DNA of 25,906 nucleotides from Silene noctiflora (taxonomy: Eukaryota; Streptophyta; Magnoliopsida; Caryophyllales; Caryophyllaceae), in assembly GCA_009801015.1 (NCBI GenBank), contig VHZZ01000024.1, positions 217,924-243,829 of the forward strand, written 5' to 3'. Below the pieces are notes generated by a model. It made no database searches. It saw only the letters and a list, made by a program, of their open reading frames with translations, and was not told the origin of the DNA. Below, in pieces: positions 10,190-17,202 of this stretch. A program made the position numbers and the translations under genes. The stretch's first letter is position 1. Each line of letters begins with the position of its first letter.

Positions 10190-11070
10190 TAGTTTTAAAC
10201 CAAATTTAATTTATTTTAATGAAAAAATCATAATTATGAATTTAATTAAATGATTAGAGTTTAATTATAAGAATATATTCATTAAAAATATAATAATGTA
10301 ATGAAATAAAGTTTTACTTATTGACTTATTTAGTTTAGATGCCTTTTGGAGGGAAAACTAAGAGAATTTTTATTCTCTTAGTAGTAAGGGGGATGCTTAT
10401 TAACAAACTTCTAAAAAGAGTGGGACATAAAAATACATTTTTTTTCCAACTCGATTTCTTCCTAAGATTTATACTACGCATATATACTGTACTACTAGTT
10501 TTCTTTTGAATTAATATAATTTCATCAGAGAATTGAGTAATGTGCTAGAATGTATTTAAAAAAAAAAAAAATTCTACCAGAAGGCTAATGATTTCTATTT
10601 ATAAAGTATCTCAATTTTTTCTTCAAAATGTAATGAAAACAATTTAAAGTTTTGTTTTATGTGTAATATATGTCAAGTAATATTCAAATAATAGCATAAA
10701 TAAAAGATTTGTTAAATTATAATTTTATATAAAATTTATTTGTATTTTAGTTAAAATATTATAATTTTAGTTATAATATTATAATTTAGAGTTTAGTGAA
10801 AATAAGGTAATTTGATGAAAAAATTATTTTTTTTGAAATTTTAATTATTAATTTCCTTATTCATTAGCTTCCTTATTTAAAAAGATGTTTTTTGGATGAG
10901 AAAATTGTGAGATTACTTGGGGATTTTCTTTTATATTAATATAGTTTCATCAGAATAGGCACAAATGTGTGACGACCTATAACACCTCAACTATCGGCTT
11001 CATATCATAAACTCATGAAATTAACATGAATACAACCATCAAATTAAAATGCTACCTTTTCTCTAGCAAC
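10190..11070. other. Very AT-rich intergenic DNA upstream of the lipid-transfer gene
   Basis: No gene seen. It holds a strong hairpin (ctaagagaat / attctcttag, 10358-10381, loop tttt). A related pair of segments of about 33 bp occurs at about 10503 and 10929, sharing ttcttttnnattaatata followed by tttcatcaga. The pair may mark ends of an old insertion. Confidence 0.45.
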
Positions 11071-11077
11071 CTCCACC

Positions 11078-11085
11078 CTATAAAT
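11078..11085 (+). promoter_or_regulatory. TATA box of the lipid-transfer-protein gene
   Basis: ctataaat lies 63-70 bases upstream of the ATG at 11148. Transcription would then start near 11110, leaving a short A-rich leader (aaacaaaaaaaaatg). This fits a compact, highly transcribed secreted-protein gene. The position is inferred. Confidence 0.55.
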
Positions 11086-11147
11086 TCACACTAATTAAAC
11101 CCAAAAACACCATTAACCAAAACTTAAAATAAATCAAACAAAAAAAA

Positions 11148-11522
11148 ATGAACAATTACCTTATAATATGCCACATTTTAACCCTAATTTTCTTTACCAA
11201 TAACATAAAAGGGCAAGGGCAAGGGCAAGGGCAGTCCATTCCATGTAACCTGGTAATTCAACAACTGAGCCCATGTTTAGCATACCTTGACAAACAAGTA
11301 ACCTCACCTTCACAAAATTGTTGCCAAGGAGCTAAAGAAACATATAACAAGTATGGAAGAAACAAGAAAAATAGGCAAGCAGTTTGCCAATGTCTTGAGT
11401 CTATGTTGCCTTATGTTGGCGGTACCGTCGACGACACTTTGGTCTCTGCTCTTCCTAAGCAATGTGGTTTGAAAATTAAATTACCTCCTGTTACCAATAC
11501 TTCCTTCAATTGTTCTCTGTAA
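11148..11522 (+). CDS. Non-specific lipid-transfer protein, secreted, type 1-like
   Basis: The 124-residue reading has a hydrophobic signal peptide at about residues 1-22 and a mature domain with eight cysteines at 33, 43, 58, 59, 80, 82, 106 and 122. The spacing is C-X9-C-X14-CC-X20-C-X1-C-X23-C-X15-C, the nsLTP signature of a four-disulfide helical fold with a lipid tunnel. The hydrophilic residue between C80 and C82 (Gln) is typical of type 1. Such proteins carry lipids in the cell wall and act in cuticle formation or defence. Unusual is a QGQGQGQ run (residues 23-29), encoded by near-perfect gggcaa repeats, between signal peptide and first cysteine. A strong donor GTAAGT at 11519 overlaps the stop, so the true C-terminus may come from a second exon at 13523 (ending LVS rather than L). 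The fold assignment is firm; the lipid ligand is unknown. Confidence 0.9.
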   Translation: MNNYLIICHILTLIFFTNNIKGQGQGQGQSIPCNLVIQQLSPCLAYLDKQVTSPSQNCCQGAKETYNKYGRNKKNRQAVCQCLESMLPYVGGTVDDTLVSALPKQCGLKIKLPPVTNTSFNCSL

Positions 11523-11578
11523 GTTTTTCTTTCTTTTCTTCCATCTCGACGTCCTAGCGTACCTGGAGCCGACAGTAA

Positions 11579-11856
11579 GGTCTCGTTTGGTTGCGCCCAT
11601 AAAAATTGATGAATTGGAAAATCCCATGATTTGGAAAAATGGAAGATGTTTGGTTACTCCAAATTATGGGATTTTCTTTTTTTCCCAGGAATTTCCAATT
11701 CCTCCATTATGGAGGAGTTTAATTACCTAGCCTTCCCTTGGTAATTGGAAACTTTTGTGTCAATTCAATTCCAGGATGTAAACCAAACGCGTTTTGGGCA
11801 ATTCACATGAATTGGCCAATTAAGGTGTTTTGTGAAAATGACAACCAAACGAGGTC
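11579..11856. mobile_element. Tourist-like (PIF/Harbinger) MITE
   Basis: A 278-bp element flanked by the 3-bp duplication taa (11576-11578 and 11857-11859). The left end is ggtctcgtttggttg and the right end, reverse-complemented, is gacctcgtttggttg, differing at two of 15 positions. The interior is rich in fragments of ccaattcatgggaatt type in both orientations. TIR sequence and TWA target are those of the Tourist group. No coding capacity. Confidence 0.8.
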
Positions 11857-11870
11857 TAATAAGTAGATTG

Positions 11871-12175
11871 TACATCTGATGTATTATCACCAATTATATA
11901 GTTTTTGAGCATTATAATAAAAAAATTGAGTTTTTGTTTTAAAAATTATGAGTTTTACCATAAAGTTTCTGAGTTTATTCACCTAAACCTTAAGCTCAAA
12001 AAATTGCATTAAAACTCAAAAACATTATATAAAAGCTTAATTAAATTTGAGTTTTAACGTAGAAAAAATTAAATACATATATGTTCAAAAAAAATAAAGT
12101 TTCAGGTAATAAGCTCAGGAAAAATACACAAAATGCTCAAAAATAAATAAAGTCTGAGGTAATACATCCGATGTA
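11871..12175. mobile_element. Inverted-repeat MITE, family uncertain
   Basis: tacatctgatgtattatc at 11871-11888 faces an inverted copy ending at 12175 (reverse complement tacatcggatgtattacc), 18 bp with two mismatches. The interior repeats ctcaaaaa / tttttgag motifs in both orientations. TA bases at both ends could be a Tc1/mariner-type target, but I could not fix the exact boundary, so the superfamily is left open. Confidence 0.65.
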
Positions 12176-12584
12176 TGTTCATTTTTCTCCTGGAACTGAT
12201 ACAGGGTGACTGGGTGAGGTCAATTTCAATATAATTGTTATATTCTTTTTTTTTAGTATGGTCGTATGGGTCTAATTATAGACGTAAAATTTTCAAGTCA
12301 ATTTAATTAATTTAGCAATAAAAAAATATTGTCCGGAAAATTGTGCGGTCTTCAGATTCCACTATTTTATGGTGGAAACGCTAATAAAGTTGATAGGTAA
12401 TTAAGAATGTGAAAGAGTTTCTTTCAGAAAAAAGAATGTAAAAGAGTTAAACGCTCATCGTGAATTTAAAACTTGCCGAACTTTTACAATTTAATTCATG
12501 ATGAATCGAGATTGTTTTGGTTCATGGATAGCATAATTTAAAATGAAATATATTAATATAATCTTAGAAAAAATTCAAAAGTAG

Positions 12585-13111
12585 GGTCTCGTTTGGTTGA
12601 TGGGGGAATTAAATTCATGTGTTAGTTTGCAATTCCCATGAATTTAATTACTACATTACAATTCACCTAAATTGTAAAAAGTTTTTGTTGTTTATCTTTT
12701 GGGTGTAATCCCGCTTCTGTCGACCAAAAAAAAAATGAATTGTAAAAAGTATGTTTGGTTGTCATGTGCTAATTTGTTTTTCCCATTAATTAAACTCTCA
12801 TCAGTTGTTTGGTTACATTATTTCAATTCACATGATTTTGATCAATAAATACAAATATACCCTTATTTAATATAAATTTCTTTTTTATTGAGGGGCACAT
12901 GAGTAAATTTGGTAGGAAATGGATGTAGGAATTCTCAATGACCATGAGGGGGTTGGTAATTAAACTCCCCCATTATGTAGAAGTTGTAAACTCCAAGGGA
13001 GTTTTAAAATCCACCATTTTATAAGAATAAGAGTAACCAAACAAGCATTAAAAAACACAATTCATGGGATTCTGAAACTCCCATAAATTAAAAGAGTAAC
13101 CAATCGAGGCC
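12585..13111. mobile_element. Second Tourist-like element, larger
   Basis: The left end ggtctcgtttggttg matches the left end of the 11579 element exactly. The right end, reverse-complemented, is ggcctcgattggtta. Flanks are tag (12582-12584) and taa (13112-13114), an imperfect 3-bp target. The 527-bp interior has more tttggttgtc / tttggttac motifs, as if built from nested or rearranged copies, and it carries the retroposed insert at 12683-12737. Non-coding. Confidence 0.65.
12683..12737 (+). mobile_element. Short retroposed fragment with poly(A) and 13-bp target duplication
   Basis: 55 bases lie between two exact copies of aattgtaaaaagt (12670-12682 and 12738-12750). The insert contains gtaatcccgcttctgtcgac and then about ten A residues. 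A 13-bp duplication plus an A tail indicates LINE-mediated retroposition, here of a strongly 5'-truncated SINE or LINE end. It sits inside the Tourist-like element, so it arrived later. Confidence 0.75.
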
Positions 13112-13269
13112 TAAAACAAGCACAAGTTAGCTTTACTTGGGCTCAAACTCGGTTTAAATTGATTTAATTTAATACAAATGTAAGCACAAAACGAGTTTTG
13201 ACCAAACCTATTTCTCCTTATGTTGAAGGATTTGAACTTGTTTACGTTGCATATTAAGATTTCTTACAA

Positions 13270-13483
13270 CCCATGAGCACTTAGATCAACTGACAAGGGG
13301 TTGTTCTAGCTTAACCAGAGGTCTCGTGTTCGAGCCCTGGGAACGCAGTAGTGTTGAAACTCATGAGGGAGAGCTTTACCGCCCTAGTNGCAGTAGTGTT
13401 GAAACTCATGAGGGAGAGCTTTACCGCCCTAGTGGTCCTACCCGGCTCGACTCCGGATTAAACCGGATGGTTTACACCAAAAA
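13270..13483 (+). mobile_element. tRNA-derived SINE copy 1 with internal duplication
   Basis: The body begins cccatgagcacttagatcaa and ends ggtttacacc plus A residues. It is flanked by an exact 19-bp duplication, atattaagatttcttacaa, at 13251-13269 and 13484-13502. An A-box-like tagatcaactga (13282-13293) and a B box gttcgagcc (13328-13336) mark the tRNA-derived head. A 44-bp segment (13345-13388) is repeated at 13390-13433 with an undetermined base between. Copy 2 (15357-15527) has only one such segment. Confidence 0.9.
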
Positions 13484-13522
13484 ATATTAAGATTTCTTAC
13501 AAACCTATTTGATCTTCTGCAG

Positions 13523-13700
13523 GGTTTCTTGATGAAGAAATGGAGAATAAATAAACATGAATCATTAGTAAATCGATACAAATAAAAGCATAATCGATCA
13601 TGATGAATGTATTTAGTCTGGTTAATTATTTGTTCTTGTGTTTAAAATGGTTTGTTTTTGTAATTTGGAAGATGTGCAAGTATTAAATTGCAAAACAATA
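13523..13700 (+). other. Probable second exon and 3' UTR of the lipid-transfer-protein gene
   Basis: It starts after the cttctgcag acceptor. It supplies one base to complete Leu, then Val, Ser and TGA (13530-13532). Downstream are two aataaa signals (13546-13551 and 13581-13586) and a T-rich stretch fitting a plant 3' end. The end coordinate is a guess. Confidence 0.5.
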
Positions 13701-14947
13701 TACATCTGCAGTCGATTTATCAATTGACCATAACATTTCTTTTTATCGATTACAATTTACAGTATTTATCATGAACTCTATATCGTAAAATTTGTATTCC
13801 CTAAAGTACGTGACACAACACGTCCAAATTAACCATTTACCATAACTAATAATTAACCTAATTGAAGCGACTCAAGCTTAAACCGATAGCAACAATACTC
13901 AAGCAAGACGATCCATAGCACAAATCCGTAACCTAGCACTTTGATTGACGGTTGTGGTCACCTTCATTTTCATTTCAAATTTAAAATACGATAGATGAGA
14001 CACAAACGTTCGAGTAGAATGCAAGGGCAAAAGCTTGTCTCATTTATTCAATTTGATTTGTTGTGAGTTTAAGATGGATATAATATGACCGTTTTAAGAA
14101 AGATCAACTAATTTGCATAAAATACAAACTGCACTATGTATAGCGAATCATTTTTCATTTTGCAACTCAAAATAGTGGTTACTAGCCCACCGTATAGAAA
14201 ATAATTTTTTTTTTACGGTGTACCATGTACCATGTGTTTTTTTTTTTTTTCTAAAACATACAGTCGGTTTTTCAAAAGCATACAAAGTAGCTCTACACTT
14301 AATGAAATTTAAAGTACTCAAGTAACCTAAATGTTCGAAATTTGTTATTCCGTATGTAAAATTTTATGTTTGAGCCATTTTAACTGATTGACTATCAAAA
14401 ATACGCGAATATAATCATCCCCTAGTCCTTATATACTAAAAGATTAACACACTTAACATTTTTTCGCTCAACTATTCTCGCTTACTTGCCTTTTGCTCTC
14501 AATTGCACATTACAGTATTTTTCTTTTATATTAATAACCAAGATTTGAGGGTCCCGCTCTATTAAAAAAATAAGTATTATTTATGTATTATTAATGTCAT
14601 AAATATTATGGTCAAATCTTTTATATTCTGGCTAATATTCTCACTAATCTTTTCAATTATTTGTTAAACGTTGTTTTAAGTATGTGCGTCTCTAGCAGTT
14701 GTAACAATATAATATTATTATTTTTAAAAACAAAGTTGAAAAAATAATATTGGTAAAACAAACAATCGTATGGATAAAACCATTGAACTTTTTCTTTTCC
14801 AAGTCTTAATGCGAAACTATTACTATAATTATCCTTTATTTCCTAATAGAACTAACTACCAATAATTTAATTGCTCTTATCTCTAACACTATAATGTAGT
14901 ACAAGATGAGACGAAAAGTGATGGAAATATTGTACAACAATAAATAA
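13701..14947. other. AT-rich intergenic DNA, no gene seen
   Basis: No open frame of note. Two T-runs flank a duplicated gtaccatgtaccatgt (about 14221-14235). A ccttatatactaaaagatta-like stretch near 14427 resembles openings of some plant insertions, but I could not define any element. Confidence 0.45.
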
Positions 14948-15187
14948 NNNNNNNNNNNNNNNNNNNNNNNNNNNNNNNNNNNNNNNNNNNNNNNNNNNNN
15001 NNNNNNNNNNNNNNNNNNNNNNNNNNNNNNNNNNNNNNNNNNNNNNNNNNNNNNNNNNNNNNNNNNNNNNNNNNNNNNNNNNNNNNNNNNNNNNNNNNNN
15101 NNNNNNNNNNNNNNNNNNNNNNNNNNNNNNNNNNNNNNNNNNNNNNNNNNNNNNNNNNNNNNNNNNNNNNNNNNNNNNNNNNNNNNN
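14948..15187. other. Assembly gap (240 Ns)
   Basis: A run of undetermined bases. Open frames reported across it are artefacts of reading through N. Confidence 0.99.
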
Positions 15188-15356
15188 TCAATCAAGTAGG
15201 TAAATCTTTGTCCGTATTCAATTTCTAAATTCTTTTTCCAAATTAAACCTCCTAAAAAATATCAAGATTCTAAAATACTTTTACATAACTTTCATATAAG
15301 CCTCCCATAAAAAACACAAAGATGAATTCTCAACTGTTATAAATGGCTCAGCATAA

Positions 15357-15527
15357 CCCATGAGCACTTAGATCAACTGGCAAGGGGTTGTTCTAGCTTA
15401 ACCAGAGGTCTCGTGCTCGAGCCCTGGGAACGCAGCAGTGTTGAAACTCATGAGGGAGAGTTGTACCGCCCTAGTGGTCCTACCCGGCTCGAATCCGGAT
15501 TAAACCGGATGGTTTACACCAAAAAAA
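15357..15527 (+). mobile_element. tRNA-derived SINE copy 2, intact
   Basis: A 171-bp body, starting cccatgagcacttagatcaa and ending ggtttacaccaaaaaaa, is flanked by an exact 17-bp duplication, taaatggctcagcataa, at 15340-15356 and 15528-15544. The A-box-like tagatcaactgg is at 15369-15380 and the B box gctcgagcc at 15415-15423. Both lie in the tRNA-like head, where RNA polymerase III would recognise them. Mobilisation needs a partner LINE reverse transcriptase. Near identity with copy 1 and intact flanks point to fairly recent activity. Confidence 0.93.
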
Positions 15528-15544
15528 TAAATGGCTCAGCATAA

Positions 15545-15950
15545 TAATCTAATCGTCTCAATAAAAAAACTTTATAAATACTAGATTCATTAAATGTAAA
15601 AATGATAAATGTCAACATTTTATTTACAAATTTTTCAAACACAACCTTCTATAAATACCGTACTGTAGTACAAGATCTATATTAGTTGTTTACTAATCAA
15701 TTAATAACCTTTTATGACAAAATTTAAGCTTTATAAATAATCTAAATACAATATTTTGATTATTCTTTAAATAATCAGTTAATTTAGGGGCATATTAGAT
15801 GATTTTAAAACCAAGGGTATATTCATAAATTTTGAACAAAAAAGATAGGGGTTATGGTTGAAAATCCGGGGAAAATGAACCGACAAAGATTATAAGGAAA
15901 AAAGGGTCATTTTTATCTTTTATTGTGTGTAAATGAAGCACTCGGGAAAA
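15545..15950. other. AT-rich intergenic DNA
   Basis: No gene or defined element seen between the SINE and the first cgggtca motifs. Confidence 0.5.
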
Positions 15951-15954
15951 ATAA

Positions 15955-16760
15955 TGTTTTCGGGTCATTTCGAACTCAGGTCATCAGTATCATCTATATA
16001 TGTCCAACGGGTCATGTCTTGGATGATGATAAAATTTGGGCTTGGGTCAACGGACCGAATCATTTAGATTTATAGCTATCAAATGGGTACGGGTGGGGTT
16101 TCAACTTTCAACCTCACATTAACAACTTATATTCGGTTTACTCAATGGCGTCAAGGGTCAAGATTTATGAGTCTCGGTCGTATAAAAAAATGCCCTTCTA
16201 TATACCTTATACGGAGTATATGTTATATTATACGGAGTATATGTATATACTCGTATTAACATATTAAGTGTACCGAAAAAAAATATCAACATTATTAAGA
16301 GATTGTTTCGGTGGATTAGTATTGGGAAGTGACACTTAGAAGTAAACCTAAGCACACTGCAAAGCTGACCAAACCCGAATGACTCAACCCGAGAGCGTAA
16401 CGTGTGACCCAAACTTGACCCAATAATAAACCCGAACTGACTCGATATTACTTATTATGGCAAAATCCTAGCTCGAAATGACCCAAAATATCCGCTTCCA
16501 AATGGCCCGATCCCGGTAGATTGTGACCTGAGAACGACCCGACCCGAACTTGACCCATTTGCCAGGCTTTGGAAGTTGGGAGTATACCTAACAAAATTGA
16601 CCCGATTTAAAAAGGTTGATAGGAGACTTGAAAGTGACCCAAAACTGTCAGACTCGATTATGACCAAACCCGAAATAACCCAACTGAATTAGCGGTGACT
16701 CCAAATTTAATTGACCTCATATCAACCCGAGTCAAAATCACCCAACCCAAAACCACCCAA
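15955..16760. repeat. GACCCGAA/TTCGGGTC-rich region upstream of OXA1
   Basis: From 15955 to about 16100 the motif appears as cgggtca/gggtcaa; from about 16375 to 16750 it appears mostly as tgaccc, cccgaa and cccaa. A piece ending gacccatttgccaggctt (about 16551-16569) matches the CCTGGCAAATGGG-type end of plant hAT elements. No paired end or target duplication was found, so it is probably an overlapping set of decayed elements. Two tacggagtat motifs lie between (16208 and 16229). Confidence 0.45.
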
Positions 16761-16806
16761 CGCGGACTTCGTAATTACTCCTATTTTCTAGATCACAAAC
16801 ACAACA

Positions 16807-16830
16807 GCACGAGCACGAGCACGAGCACGA
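16807..16830 (+). repeat. Hexanucleotide microsatellite (gcacga)4
   Basis: Four perfect gcacga units just upstream of the probable OXA1 transcription start. Short and likely variable in length between individuals. Confidence 0.8.
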
Positions 16831-16941
16831 GCATAGCCGCATAGGCAACCTACAGTTCTCAACAATGCGACTTAAGACAGAGGCTTATCAAATCTTGAAC
16901 ATCCAATTTTCTGTGTCATCTGGAACAACGACTTTTAGGCT

Positions 16942-17130
16942 GTAAGTTCTTTTAATTTTGATCTTTTTATTTTCAGAGTTTACTTAAACCCTAAACCCTA
17001 ACTTGTTTCCCAAAATCCCAACTTTTAAATTTCACTTTTTACCAAGATCTGAACTTTATCATGTTTATGAATCTAATTTTAGCATAATACAATCTCTGAA
17101 TATTTCATGTTGTTTTGTTTTTGATGCCAG
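16942..17130 (+). other. Probable 5' UTR intron of OXA1, carrying a double telo-box
   Basis: A GTAAGT donor at 16942 follows a short leader, and a gatgccag acceptor ends at 17130. Another possible acceptor, tattattag, ends at 17201, directly before the ATG. Within the intron, aaaccctaaaccctaa (16986-17001) gives two overlapping telo-box units. Such boxes are common in leaders and first introns of plant genes for ribosomal, translation and mitochondrial-biogenesis proteins. No transcript evidence here. Confidence 0.5.
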
Positions 17131-17202
17131 GGTTATGTTCTTAGCATGATTAAGAGAAGAAAGTATTAGTCTTTGCATTGATTTTAGGATTGTATTATTA
17201 GG

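Larger units (their letters stand above)
11519..13522 (+). other. Probable intron of the lipid-transfer-protein gene, full of transposons
   Basis: GTAAGT at 11519-11524 is a consensus donor, and cttctgcag ending at 13522 is a consensus acceptor. Joining them replaces the read-through stop with Leu-Val-Ser-stop (TGA at 13530-13532). Many type 1 nsLTP genes have their single intron a few bases before the stop, exactly as here. The 2004-nt intron is long for the family because it contains at least five insertions. Without transcripts, read-through with the TAA at 11520 stays possible. Confidence 0.6.

Noticed and set aside
13282-13336. A and B boxes as a functional tRNA gene
   Set aside because: They belong to a SINE head: no complete cloverleaf or anticodon arm, an A-rich tail and target duplications are present, and a second copy exists at 15357.
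14836-15195. Two minus-strand frames of 100-119 codons
   Set aside because: They consist mostly of undetermined bases in the assembly gap.
16986-17001. Interstitial telomere remnant
   Set aside because: Only two units, in a gene leader; better explained as a telo-box regulatory motif.
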